A stretch of DNA of 64,000 bases, taken from the NCBI RefSeq assembly GCF_014189855.1, contig NZ_BJFN01000004.1, positions 538,014 to 602,013 of the forward strand, in the 5' to 3' direction. Both the position numbers and the translations under genes were made by a program. The notes under the pieces were generated by a model. It was not told the DNA's origin. It was given only the letters and a program-made list of their open reading frames with translations, and made no database searches. Shown one piece after another: positions 51,691 to 60,233 of this stretch. The number at the start of each line of letters is the position of its first letter. The first letter of the stretch is position 1. The DNA is from Buttiauxella sp. A111. GTDB lineage: Bacteria > Pseudomonadota > Gammaproteobacteria > Enterobacterales > Enterobacteriaceae.

Positions 51691-52267
51691 GAGTCAGTTT
51701 TCGTGGATCCAGTCGGTGATTACTAAAGGAGATCTCAGTGAAATCGCCCTGCAAATCGTTCAGTTCGATGCGATTAAGCACCTTATCGCCCTGCAGCGTG
51801 ATGGTGCTAAACAGTTTATCGAGCGGCGTGGTGCTCGGCGTTAATACCAGTTGCCATTTGCCGTTACCCTGGTCGGTAAAGACATGAGAGAAGTTTTCAT
51901 CGAGTACTTTCCGGTCAGCCTGGAATAACGCCCGTAACAAATGGTTGAACTGGAACATTTGTGGGTTGCTGTCTGCGGTGATGATTTGCGGAGCCTGGCT
52001 GCCCATCACCTGAACCATATGGCTGTCATCCAGTACCAGCGTCATTGGGAAGGGATGCTGTTGCTGCCACCAAAGGCCTTTGGTTTTCGCGATAAGCACT
52101 TCGCCACTGGAATGCAGCGGTTGCGCCATTCCGCTAATTTGCCGTTCTTGTTGGAATTTAGCCCGCACGATTGGCTGCGACGCAAAACTGCGTTGCACGT
52201 CATCGAGTGTCATTGCGCTCGCCGTATAGCTGATAAACAGCAAGGCCATTAAAAGAATCTTATTCAT
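51662..52267 (-). CDS. apeM: LolA-like outer-membrane lipid carrier ApeM
   Basis: 201-aa periplasmic protein with a signal peptide (ending near SYTASA) and a LolA-like half-barrel fold (VRAKFQQERQISGMAQPLHS near the N-terminus). It is likely to carry the lipid-linked polyene across the periplasm. It overlaps apeK by 8 nt and apeN by 29 nt. The ammonia-lyase gene apeL that lies between apeK and apeM in other clusters is missing. Confidence 0.82.
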   Translation of the reverse strand: MNKILLMALLFISYTASAMTLDDVQRSFASQPIVRAKFQQERQISGMAQPLHSSGEVLIAKTKGLWWQQQHPFPMTLVLDDSHMVQVMGSQAPQIITADSNPQMFQFNHLLRALFQADRKVLDENFSHVFTDQGNGKWQLVLTPSTTPLDKLFSTITLQGDKVLNRIELNDLQGDFTEISFSNHRLDPRKLTHEEQQRFAF

Positions 52268-52685
52268 TACTCAAGCCCATGCGTTCAAAAAGGATTGGAG
52301 GGGAAACAAAACACAGTTCGCCACTGGTTGCCGAAACAGCAACCTGAATGGTGTAACCGGTGGTGGTGCGTTTACCATTTTGCGCATCAATAATTTCATA
52401 GCCGATTTTCAGGCGGTTTTCGTACTCCAGTATCGTGGCTCGAACCAGAATCTGTTGTTCAAACTTCACCACATCACGGTATTTCACGCGGGTGTCGACC
52501 ACCGGCCAAACGTAACCGGACTCTTGCATCGCACGGTATCCATAATCAAACTGGCCGAGCAATGCCTCGCGCGCCACTTCAAAGTAACGGAAATAGTTAC
52601 CGTGCCACACCACGCCCATCGCATCGACATCATGGAAGGGAACTTTGATGCTGACCTCAACGGAAAAACGTGGGTCATTTAACAT
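52260..52685 (-). CDS. apeK: Thioesterase ApeK
   Basis: 141-aa hotdog thioesterase of the 4-hydroxybenzoyl-CoA thioesterase type: VPFHDVDAMGVVWHGNYFRY carries the active-site aspartate, and FEVARE follows. It probably hydrolyses or edits acyl intermediates of the pathway. It overlaps apeJ upstream and apeM downstream. Confidence 0.85.
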   Translation of the reverse strand: MLNDPRFSVEVSIKVPFHDVDAMGVVWHGNYFRYFEVAREALLGQFDYGYRAMQESGYVWPVVDTRVKYRDVVKFEQQILVRATILEYENRLKIGYEIIDAQNGKRTTTGYTIQVAVSATSGELCFVSPPILFERMGLSNE

Positions 52686-54379
52686 CCGGACTCCTTTTCT
52701 GGCGGTAACTGCCAGAAATCATAAAAATTAAACCAATCAAGCGGCGAACGCAGTGCGTACACTTCCAGACGCTGCGCGTATTGATCAATGATCGCTTGTA
52801 GTGCCTGTGACCGGGTAGCTCGCGGCAGCAGCAGCGGGTCGGCAAAGTTTTCTGCGTGAATACGCAGTTTGCCCTGCTCGCGCAATACCATCATTAGAAT
52901 GACTGGGCATCGTAATGCAGCAGCCAGGATAAACGGGCCTTGTGGAAACGGCGCTGGGCTGCCCATAAACGTACTCCAGCAAACACGCCTCTCCCCGCCA
53001 CGCTGGGAATTGACCGCAATCCGATCACCGACAATGGCCACCCATTCACCAGCATCCAGCTTGTCTTGTAACAGCATGGCCGTCTGCGGCCCGATATGGC
53101 TTACGGGGAGCAAGTTCACCGCCGCCTGCGGAGCAATTTCTTCGATAATCTGGCGAAAACGTTGTGCGTGGTCAGTAAATACCAGCGCATTAATAATAAG
53201 CCCGGCTTCAACTTGCGCCAGCGCGCGGCTGGCTTCGATATCACCGAGATGAGCGGCAAGAATTAGCTTCCCCTGCCCTGCTTGCGGCTGCAAAACTTCA
53301 CGGCTGCCGGGCGCAAATTCAATGTCGCGCCCCCAGACAATATCGCCCCGCCAGGCAGCGATTTTATTGAGCATCGCATCGCCAAAACGTAAGAAGTGGC
53401 GATAGCTGTTTAGCCCTTTTGGCAACGTCATGTGCTGACGTTCCGCCTGTAACCTGACACGCTCCAGCCACTGCTGAGAAGCTTTGCGCTGCGTGCTTCC
53501 TGTCACCCACATCCACGCCACCACCGGATAGAGCAAGACGTTAAATGCACGACGCCCTAAACGCTGGTAAATGTTGAGCATCAGACGCATACCCGCCAGC
53601 CCTTTACGTTCAGGGATTTGCGCCCAATGCGTGCGTTGGCGACGTCGTGCGAGGAGTGCAGGAATGCGGGGCAACATGCCAAAAAACAGTCGGGTGTGCA
53701 TCCAGGAGATACGCAGGTTGTCATGCAGCGCATCAAAATGCGACACGCCATCTTGCGGATAAATCACACGGGTTGGCAAAAATCGACTGTCGGTTCCCGC
53801 CCAATACAGCCGCACCATGATTTCCGTGTCGAAATCCATCCGTTTGCCGGGAGGATGTTTAGCGATAGCCGCAAGCGTAGCCGCCAGCGGATAGACACGG
53901 AATCCGCACATGCTGTCTTTCAATGACAACGAAAGCGTTTCAATCCATACCCAAACGTGCGTGACATAACGCCCATATAAACGCGCTTTGGGGACGGATT
54001 CGTCGTAATTCGGCATGCCGGAAATCAGGCTTTCGGGATGTGCCTGTGCCTCAGCTAAAAAACGCGGCACATCTTCGATGCAGTGCTGCCCGTCGGCATC
54101 AAGCTGTAATGCGTGGCTAAAACCTGCCTGTGCCGCCGCTTTTAGCCCGGTCACCACGGCTTCCCCTTTTCCCTGGTTCTTTTCCAGTTGGATTAGCGTG
54201 ACGCCGGTTAATTGTGCCAGTTGCTGTTTGGTGGCCGACTCGCTACCGTCATCAACAATAATGCACGGCAGGCCAAACGGTTGCAGACGTGCCAACACCA
54301 CAGCCATCGTCGCGCCATGGTTATAGCATGGGATCACAACACAAGGACGAAAAGCCGTGGCCGTTACGGACGCCGACAT
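52679..54379 (-). CDS. apeJ: Glycosyltransferase/acyltransferase fusion ApeJ
   Basis: Two-domain protein. Residues to about 240 form a family 2 glycosyltransferase (VIPCYNHG, IIVDDGSES, QLDADGQH). The C-terminal part from about 300 is an LpxL-like acyltransferase (AAHLGDIEASRAL with the HX4E motif, IVGDRIAVN). It is thought to build the lipid head-group or anchor of the polyene. Two starts compete: an ATG overlapping apeI by 10 nt, and the ATG used here eight codons later, which has a GGAGGT site at ideal spacing and does not overlap. Confidence 0.85.
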   Translation of the reverse strand: MSASVTATAFRPCVVIPCYNHGATMAVVLARLQPFGLPCIIVDDGSESATKQQLAQLTGVTLIQLEKNQGKGEAVVTGLKAAAQAGFSHALQLDADGQHCIEDVPRFLAEAQAHPESLISGMPNYDESVPKARLYGRYVTHVWVWIETLSLSLKDSMCGFRVYPLAATLAAIAKHPPGKRMDFDTEIMVRLYWAGTDSRFLPTRVIYPQDGVSHFDALHDNLRISWMHTRLFFGMLPRIPALLARRRQRTHWAQIPERKGLAGMRLMLNIYQRLGRRAFNVLLYPVVAWMWVTGSTQRKASQQWLERVRLQAERQHMTLPKGLNSYRHFLRFGDAMLNKIAAWRGDIVWGRDIEFAPGSREVLQPQAGQGKLILAAHLGDIEASRALAQVEAGLIINALVFTDHAQRFRQIIEEIAPQAAVNLLPVSHIGPQTAMLLQDKLDAGEWVAIVGDRIAVNSQRGGERRVCWSTFMGSPAPFPQGPFILAAALRCPVILMMVLREQGKLRIHAENFADPLLLPRATRSQALQAIIDQYAQRLEVYALRSPLDWFNFYDFWQLPPEKESGC

Positions 54380-54393
54380 TTCGGACACCTCCG

Positions 54394-54744
54394 TTACGGA
54401 CATAGTTTGATCTTCCCGCTGCTGGCCGGAACGCCGCCTTGTTCAGTCAACAAGGTGTAGGAGAAACTGAGCACGCTACGTGCCGCATCCCATTGCAGAT
54501 TCAGTTCCAGTTCAGTTTGCGGAACAATCGGACGCTGGAATTTCACATTATCAATCGAACTAAAGCGCATTTCAGGCGCGAGCTCTGCACCGTAGGCCAT
54601 CACCCAATCAAGTTGTGCGACGCCCGGTAATATCGGTTGCGTGGGGAAATGCCCCGCGAACCAGCCTAATGTTGCCGGAACCGCGAGTCGCAAACACAAT
54701 TTGCCCACTTCAGGTTGCGAACGCTGTAACTCAACGGGTTTCAT
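54394..54744 (-). CDS. apeI: Dehydratase subunit ApeI
   Basis: 116-aa hotdog protein of the FabA/FabZ type: FAGHFPTQPILPGVAQLDWV carries the motif with histidine, the acidic position being Asp. It is the partner of ApeP in known systems. The start is the ATG of MKPVELQRSQ, 14 nt inside the end of apeH; the long open frame upstream of it is apeH in another frame. Confidence 0.85.
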   Translation of the reverse strand: MKPVELQRSQPEVGKLCLRLAVPATLGWFAGHFPTQPILPGVAQLDWVMAYGAELAPEMRFSSIDNVKFQRPIVPQTELELNLQWDAARSVLSFSYTLLTEQGGVPASSGKIKLCP

Positions 54745-56053
54745 CAAATAACTCCTGTAATTGCGCCCACGCACGCTTGCTCTGGCTATTGAGCGGAATA
54801 CGCTCGACGACGCGCCAAAAACGTGGAATAGCGAGTGGCTCAAGCCAGGCACTGAGCGCTTCTCGCCATTGTTGCTTGCTGGTGGCATCCGCTTTGGGGG
54901 CGACCACCACGGCACCGAGTGCGATGCGCTTGCCCCGTGTAACGGGGACCACGGCCGCATCTTCAATACCCGGTAATGCCATCAATCGACGTTCAATTTC
55001 ACTCAGTGAGATCCGTTTTTCTTCGATTTTAACAATGCGATCGCGTCGCCCGAGTAAACGAAAACGCCTTTGCGCGGTAAATTCGAGAATATCATCAAGC
55101 TGGACGTGGCCTTGATGAATCAACGGTGATGCAACGCGCCAGCCATCGCCCTGCTGGGTAAATTGCACTGCCGGGAAGGCTTGCCATTCCGGATCGGGCT
55201 GCGCATGTTCACGCCACGCCAGCACGCCAGTTTCGGTGGTGCCGTAAATTTCTGATACGGGCGTTTTAAGCCAGGCGAGCGCCTGCTGTGCCGTGTCGTC
55301 ATCGAGTTTTCCGGCGGCGGATATCACTCGTTTGAAGACCGGGGCGGCGAGGTTAATATCAAGCCGTTTTAAAAACGCCGGGCTACTGATAAACAGCAAT
55401 GGATGAGCCGCACGTGCCGCTAATTGCTCTGGAAAATGAATCATCAAAGCATCGCATGCCAGGCCGAGCGCCATCGGCAACATCACGCGGAAGGTGAAAC
55501 CATAAAGATGCTGATGCGACACCGACCCCACCAGGCGACAATCGTGCAGATCCTCGCCCCACAACGCCGCCAGCCAGACGATTTCTTCATCCAGCGCACG
55601 CAGCGTTTTGAATATTTGTGTCGGTTCGCCCGTTGAACCCGAGGTAAAGAACACCACGCCCGCATCATCGGGAACCGGTTCAAACGACGTCAATGCGGGA
55701 TAATCCAACGTTTGTGGATTGAGCACCGGGCAGTCGAGGTTTAGCTGTACATCGCTAATCACACCGCAAAAATGACGCTGCTGTTCACGCAGTTGGGCTT
55801 CGCGACTGTGACCTGGTAAAACCGGCGTTTTGCCGGCATGCAGCGTCGCTAAAAGTGCGGCAATAAAGTCATAACTGTTGTCAAAACAGAGCGCCCAGCG
55901 CTTGCCCGGCTGGCAATGCAGCCAGCGGTAAATACGCTGTACGTCTTTCATTAAATCGGTTTGTGTGAAGCATTGCTCCCCGGCAAACGCCACAACATGC
56001 TGCGGATGACGGTCGCCGCTCAACCACTTCGCCAGCGCCAACGGACTATTCAT
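54731..56053 (-). CDS. apeH: Aryl-acid AMP ligase ApeH
   Basis: 440-aa ANL-family adenylating enzyme that would activate the aromatic starter acid and load it on an ACP. The P-loop-like motif FFTSGSTGEPTQIF and YGTTETG are clear, and a late lysine region (LNSQSKRAW) fits the catalytic lysine. With no ammonia-lyase in the cluster, its substrate could be 4-hydroxybenzoate or another cell acid; this is inference. It overlaps apeG by 8 nt and apeI by 14 nt. Confidence 0.87.
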   Translation of the reverse strand: MNSPLALAKWLSGDRHPQHVVAFAGEQCFTQTDLMKDVQRIYRWLHCQPGKRWALCFDNSYDFIAALLATLHAGKTPVLPGHSREAQLREQQRHFCGVISDVQLNLDCPVLNPQTLDYPALTSFEPVPDDAGVVFFTSGSTGEPTQIFKTLRALDEEIVWLAALWGEDLHDCRLVGSVSHQHLYGFTFRVMLPMALGLACDALMIHFPEQLAARAAHPLLFISSPAFLKRLDINLAAPVFKRVISAAGKLDDDTAQQALAWLKTPVSEIYGTTETGVLAWREHAQPDPEWQAFPAVQFTQQGDGWRVASPLIHQGHVQLDDILEFTAQRRFRLLGRRDRIVKIEEKRISLSEIERRLMALPGIEDAAVVPVTRGKRIALGAVVVAPKADATSKQQWREALSAWLEPLAIPRFWRVVERIPLNSQSKRAWAQLQELFDETR

Positions 56054-56615
56054 AGCGACGTTTCACCCGCAGTCGTATCAGCCATTCGCCCGCAAATAAC
56101 AACCCCATCAGCAGGTAACTTGCCATTCCATTCCACAGAGTCCACCAATGAACGTTTCCCGCAAGGCACGTCCACAATGAAACGCTGCCGTTAAAAATAA
56201 AGAAAATGCACCAGACTTGAGTGACCCGGCGAGTGTAACGGACCCCTTCAGGGGGAAGATCCCCTTCGCGCCAACGTGCCAGGCGTTCAATAAGCGACAT
56301 CCGTGTAAACAGGGATGAACCAAACAATGCCAGCGTTACCGCATTGACGACCACCGGATACCACAGCAGCAGTTGGGCTTCTCGCATCCAGATGCTGGCA
56401 ATAGTTAGCACCGTGCCCGCCAGCGCCAGCCCTTTAAACGCTCGGCTTAGGGCTCCGGTTTTTCCACGCAGCGCGCATAAGCGCAGGACAAAGCACAGCG
56501 CCAGACACGGCAATAAAATGCGTAATTTTGGATATGAGATAGCTAACCAGACGGCAAAGGGCCAACCTATTACGGCTAGCCCTCCAGCAATACTCAGTGC
56601 TCGTTTTGCTCGCAC
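56046..56615 (-). CDS. apeG: COG4648-type membrane protein ApeG
   Basis: 189-aa inner-membrane protein with about six hydrophobic segments. It is assigned to the conserved aryl-polyene membrane family by position (between ACP and ligase genes) and size. The function is not known. It ends in a basic tail (RLRVKRRYE) and overlaps apeH. Confidence 0.78.
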   Translation of the reverse strand: MRAKRALSIAGGLAVIGWPFAVWLAISYPKLRILLPCLALCFVLRLCALRGKTGALSRAFKGLALAGTVLTIASIWMREAQLLLWYPVVVNAVTLALFGSSLFTRMSLIERLARWREGDLPPEGVRYTRRVTQVWCIFFIFNGSVSLWTCLAGNVHWWTLWNGMASYLLMGLLFAGEWLIRLRVKRRYE

Positions 56616-56618
56616 GCG

Positions 56619-56867
56619 TTAAGACTCGCTATGCAAACGCTCAACCGCGTCCACAACATCCTGTACTGTGCGTACTGATTTAAAATCTTCCGGTTTAATT
56701 TTTTTACCGCTGCGCTTTTGTAGATGCACAACCATATCTACCGCATCAATACTATCCAGATCCAAATCTTCGTAGAGACGAGATTGCGGGGTAATGTTTT
56801 CAGGAGAGAGTTCAAATAACTTAACCAGTAACCCGGTGACTTCCTGATAAATATCTTCTTTATTCAT
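56619..56867 (-). CDS. apeF: Acyl carrier protein ApeF
   Basis: 82-aa acyl carrier protein. The phosphopantetheine serine is in DLDLDSIDAVDM. It is 3 nt upstream of apeG. It is one of two carriers in the cluster, presumably with separate starter/elongation roles. Confidence 0.9.
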   Translation of the reverse strand: MNKEDIYQEVTGLLVKLFELSPENITPQSRLYEDLDLDSIDAVDMVVHLQKRSGKKIKPEDFKSVRTVQDVVDAVERLHSES

Positions 56868-56886
56868 AGCGTACTCGTGGTTTCAA

Positions 56887-57159
56887 TCAGGCGCTGTGCG
56901 CAGGGTTTTGACTTTTAATAAATGTGGCAAGACTCGCGACGGAATAAAAATGTTCGCGCATCGCTTCGTTTTCGGCGGATAACACCACACCATATCGTTT
57001 TTTTACCGCCAGTCCTAATTCCAGTGCATCAATGGAATCAAGGCCCAGGCCGTCATTACCAAATAACGCGGCCTCACTTTCAATCTCATCAACGCTTATC
57101 TCTTCCAGATTCAACGTGTCGATAATGAGTTGTTTAATATCGGTCTCTAAAGATTCCAT
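56887..57159 (-). CDS. apeE: Acyl carrier protein ApeE
   Basis: 90-aa acyl carrier protein with the attachment motif GLGLDSIDALEL. It differs clearly from ApeF in sequence and is longer at both ends. It lies between the acyltransferase gene and apeF. Confidence 0.9.
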   Translation of the reverse strand: MESLETDIKQLIIDTLNLEEISVDEIESEAALFGNDGLGLDSIDALELGLAVKKRYGVVLSAENEAMREHFYSVASLATFIKSQNPAHSA

Positions 57160-57174
57160 ATAATCATCCGAGTC

Positions 57175-57966
57175 TTAACGAGAATCAGGAACCAGTTCCT
57201 GACATAAATATTGGCTAAGACGACGCGCCGCTAACGCAGGGGCATCGTCAAGATTTTCCATAAAGCACCGGCTGTCGATCCGCTGTTTGACACTGACGGT
57301 AATCATCGGCTTGCGCTTGGGTATCTGATACCAACGGCTGTGTTTGTCCAGATAACGCTGGTCACAGTGAATATGCACCAAACGTAACTCGCACCCGCTG
57401 CGTACCGCAATATTGGCCGCACCGCGCTGAATAACCAGCGGCTCGCCCGGACGCGTGCGCGTACCTTCCGGGAAAATCAGAATCGCCTCCCCTGCTACCA
57501 TGCGTTTCTGGCTTTCAGGAAGTAACGTTTCCCCCTGACTGTTGATCAGGTAATCCGCTGCGCGTATCACACCGCGAAAACAGGGATTTTTCACCAGACT
57601 GGCTTTCACCAGGCAGCCAATATGTGGCGCCTGAGAAGCAATAAACACATAGTCGAGTAACGTCGGGTGATTGGCAACAATCAAACACCCCCGGTCATTG
57701 CGTAGTTGTTCGCAATTCTCAAAGCGGTAATCAAACACACCAAGGCCGCGTCCGATGCGTAAAAATAATCGGAAACTGGCGGCAATGCTACGGCGAGCAA
57801 TTTCACGGCGTTTGCCATTATCGCGCACAAATAATAACAGTAAATTAAACCAAACCAGCGAAAGCATCAGGCCGCCGCTGCCAAATAAGACAAATAACCC
57901 GCCGGTCATGAGTACTCGCCAGCCCCATTTCAAACGCGCCCACATTAATGGCGGCTCCAGCGCCAT
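57175..57966 (-). CDS. apeD: PlsC-like acyltransferase ApeD
   Basis: 263-aa membrane-anchored 1-acylglycerol-phosphate-type acyltransferase. It has N-terminal hydrophobic segments, then NHPTLLDY (HX4D) and FPEGTRTRPGEP. It probably joins the polyene or a fatty acid to the lipid anchor. It overlaps the 3' end of apeC by 22 nt. Confidence 0.85.
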   Translation of the reverse strand: MALEPPLMWARLKWGWRVLMTGGLFVLFGSGGLMLSLVWFNLLLLFVRDNGKRREIARRSIAASFRLFLRIGRGLGVFDYRFENCEQLRNDRGCLIVANHPTLLDYVFIASQAPHIGCLVKASLVKNPCFRGVIRAADYLINSQGETLLPESQKRMVAGEAILIFPEGTRTRPGEPLVIQRGAANIAVRSGCELRLVHIHCDQRYLDKHSRWYQIPKRKPMITVSVKQRIDSRCFMENLDDAPALAARRLSQYLCQELVPDSR

Positions 57967-58667
57967 TGAAGGCGCTCACCTGCAAGGGTGAAAGTGGGTT
58001 CATCACTCAACCATCCGTGCAAAAATGCCAGCCCCTGCGGTAAACCACGATCTTCGGTGACCTCGCAAGGCATGGTTTCACACTGCATTTGCTGGCCACT
58101 TTCCAGCAATAGCGCGACGGCAAAGGGCATATTCAGCGTTTTATCCGCGAGATGCGGGTGATAAAACTCAGGTATCAGACCATCGAAATCCACCAGCAGC
58201 ACGCGTTGATATCCCGCATGGTGCAGCGAAGTCACTTCTATTAAAGCCTGCGCAAAGGAGTCATATCCGGCTGAAACAGAAGATGACACCAGCGCTTGTT
58301 TCGCCGCGATAGTGGTATTGCCTACCGCCGAGTTATGTACCGACATGGCAAAATCGGTGGGCGAAAGGCTTTCTTGTTCAGCAAGCGCCGTCAAAATTCG
58401 GAAATTTCGCTCCAGTTCGCCGTGACGACTGGCGAAAACCAGCGCATCCACTGACTGCCGGGACAATATCGCCAGCGCACAGTCAACGGCAAGGCGGCTA
58501 CCTGAAGCCAGACGACGTGCGGTCATCATCGGCAAATGGCGGCTTTTACCTGGCGGGGCTGAAACATCAATAGCGGCGGCGGTTTTACCCCATGCCAGCC
58601 AGTCCTCGGTTTCAGATAAACCGGGGGCATTTGCTTGCCAGTCGACAATGTTAAACGCTAACTTCAT
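57945..58667 (-). CDS. apeC: Ketosynthase-like chain-length factor ApeC
   Basis: 240-aa protein covering only the N-terminal half of a beta-ketoacyl synthase. Where the catalytic cysteine would be, the sequence reads SSSVSAGYDSF, so it has no nucleophile; this fits a chain-length-factor role with ApeO. It is the first gene of the pigment operon. The start is the ATG of MKLAFNIVDW; an ATG four codons earlier is possible, and neither has a good ribosome-binding site. Confidence 0.83.
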   Translation of the reverse strand: MKLAFNIVDWQANAPGLSETEDWLAWGKTAAAIDVSAPPGKSRHLPMMTARRLASGSRLAVDCALAILSRQSVDALVFASRHGELERNFRILTALAEQESLSPTDFAMSVHNSAVGNTTIAAKQALVSSSVSAGYDSFAQALIEVTSLHHAGYQRVLLVDFDGLIPEFYHPHLADKTLNMPFAVALLLESGQQMQCETMPCEVTEDRGLPQGLAFLHGWLSDEPTFTLAGERLQWRWSRH

Positions 58668-58849
58668 GTTCAGTACCATTATTGATTCACGACGCCGCGT
58701 CAGATATATCTTTTCGGATTCATCCCGACTATAAAAAAAGTCTTAATTTAACGAGGTTTTTGTTAACCCGCCTATTTTTTACGCGTGCAGGTCCACTGAC
58801 GGCGGGGAATAGTAACAAAAAAGGGCGTGAAAGAAATATTCATACAACG

Positions 58850-58885
58850 ATTCCGTTAGCGCAAGAACGTCCACCAACGGAATCA
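58850..58885. repeat. Perfect inverted repeat upstream of apeC
   Basis: GATTCCGTT and AACGGAATC, 9 bp each, are separated by 18 bp. It lies in the 251-bp gap between the ymdA-position gene and apeC, about 180 bp before the apeC start. It could be a transcription-factor site for the pigment operon or a terminator stem of the curli side; there is no U-tract, which favours the former. Confidence 0.5.
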
Positions 58886-58918
58886 TTGTATTGGCCTGAT
58901 ATCCTCAGGCAAAAAGTT

Positions 58919-59230
58919 CTAGCGATAAGTGACTTCCAGCACGGCCAAATTGCGTTGCTCATTAAGGTAATGAATTTTGGTGGAAAGCGGAACGTCACTT
59001 TTTGGTGTGTAGTTATTCAATTTATTGAAGGCAACCGTTCTCATTACCCTCTTTCCGTTTTCTGAACAGGTCAATTCAGTCGATTGTTGTTGTTGAGCAA
59101 AGTTACAGGGAGACTCAACGATTGCGCCACGAAAATGGATAACACCATCGCTGGCTTGTGCATTAACCAGAGGGAAAAAGAGAACTAACATGAGCGAAAT
59201 AATTGGACGTTTTAAGCTTAATGTTTTCAC
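58919..59230 (-). CDS. ymdA: Small secreted protein at the ymdA position
   Basis: 103-aa protein with a signal peptide (MKTLSLKRPIISLMLVLFFP, cleavage after VNAQA) and two cysteines. VIHFRGAIVESPCNF at the mature N-terminus resembles the first strand and cysteine of type 1 fimbrial subunits, but the protein is too short for a full subunit. It has the size and place of E. coli ymdA downstream of csgC; direct sequence identity could not be recalled. The function is unknown. Confidence 0.65.
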   Translation of the reverse strand: MKTLSLKRPIISLMLVLFFPLVNAQASDGVIHFRGAIVESPCNFAQQQQSTELTCSENGKRVMRTVAFNKLNNYTPKSDVPLSTKIHYLNEQRNLAVLEVTYR

Positions 59231-59333
59231 GATAAATATTCCTCAACAACAGAATGGGTATTAAGGTTATCGGCAAAAAACGCGCTGGAGTGTAATGAAA
59301 TTTAAAATACTGTAAAATCAATCAAATACATCA

Positions 59334-59663
59334 TTACACACTGTCCGGCGAGCTCCACTGTTTTTCCAAATGAATATCTTTCCCGTCAGTCACACTCACA
59401 CTGATCGTCACGTGGTCACCCGGCGTGAGCGTCAGGCTCATATGCGATAACTTGGTAGGTTCATTGCCCTTAATAAAAACGTTATTGCTCTGGCTGCTGT
59501 TAGTTTGCCCGGAAGATCCGGAACTCAATGCGGTGAGTTTGACTCTGCATTGGCAATCCTGGCTCAGTGTTGCCACCGGCACGATGGTGTAGGTATTACC
59601 CTGCTGCTGGGTATCAATGGTGAGTTGGTTACCGAGAGCTGCGAGCAAAAGTAAGGTATGCAT
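59334..59663 (-). CDS. csgC: Curli assembly protein CsgC
   Basis: Periplasmic inhibitor of premature CsgA amyloid formation, with an immunoglobulin-like fold. It has 109 aa. The signal MHTLLLLAALGNQL and the redox-like CQCR pair in LSQDCQCRVKL match E. coli CsgC. It is downstream of csgA after a terminator that should lower its expression relative to csgBA. Confidence 0.93.
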   Translation of the reverse strand: MHTLLLLAALGNQLTIDTQQQGNTYTIVPVATLSQDCQCRVKLTALSSGSSGQTNSSQSNNVFIKGNEPTKLSHMSLTLTPGDHVTISVSVTDGKDIHLEKQWSSPDSV

Positions 59664-59680
59664 ATTTCCCCCTCCCGATT

Positions 59681-59711
59681 AAAAAAGAAAAACAGGGCAT
59701 AAGCCCTGTTT
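59681..59711 (-). terminator. Terminator between csgA and csgC
   Basis: On the minus strand AAACAGGGC / GCCCTGTTT with a TTAT loop, then TTCTTTTTT. It is a likely partial terminator reducing csgC relative to csgBA. Confidence 0.85.
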
Positions 59712-59733
59712 CTTATATAGTGCAGAATCTTGA

Positions 59734-60186
59734 TTAATGCTGCTGAAGATTCGCTTGGTTGTTATAACCAATTTGAGTTAAATCAACAGAGGACGCAGCG
59801 GCTGTTTGGTTAACAGTGGCATTGTTTTTGTAGCCGTATTGGCTAACATCAATGGTTGAACCTTTAGCTTCCCATTGGTCAAGAGTCGCGCTGTTAGCGT
59901 GGCCTTTTTGTACCAGTGTGATGGTTGCATCATCAGCGCCCTGGCCTACATCAGCAAAGTTACCACTACCATATTGTTTAATATCAGTAGTTGATTTTCT
60001 GGCATCTGCTTGTAGAGCCGTTGCAGAGTTGTTTGCACCGTGTTGGAACACTTTCAAAGTTGATTGTGGATCACTATTACCACCGTGTCCGCCACCATTA
60101 CCAGGCCAGCCAAATTGGAGATCGGATGCCATTGCACTACTTGAAACCACCACTGCTGCGATTGCTGCGATTTTGAAAAAGTTCAT
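59734..60186 (-). CDS. csgA: Major curlin CsgA
   Basis: Main subunit of curli amyloid fibres. It has 150 aa: signal peptide to SSAMA, an N-terminal targeting segment rich in Gly/Asn, then five imperfect repeats with the S-X5-Q-X4-N-X5-Q pattern (for example STLKVFQHGANNSATALQ and SSVDLTQIGYNNQANLQQ). It is secreted through CsgG and nucleated by CsgB. The middle repeats deviate most from the pattern. Confidence 0.96.
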   Translation of the reverse strand: MNFFKIAAIAAVVVSSSAMASDLQFGWPGNGGGHGGNSDPQSTLKVFQHGANNSATALQADARKSTTDIKQYGSGNFADVGQGADDATITLVQKGHANSATLDQWEAKGSTIDVSQYGYKNNATVNQTAAASSVDLTQIGYNNQANLQQH

Positions 60187-60233
60187 GGTGAAACCCCCAT
60201 TGTATTGAGAATATTAGTTCAAGTGGTCATGTA

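Noticed and set aside
58682..59065. Plus-strand ORF of 127 codons across the apeC-ymdA gap
   Set aside because: It overlaps the ymdA-position gene on the other strand, has no ribosome-binding site, and its second half is the antisense of that gene.
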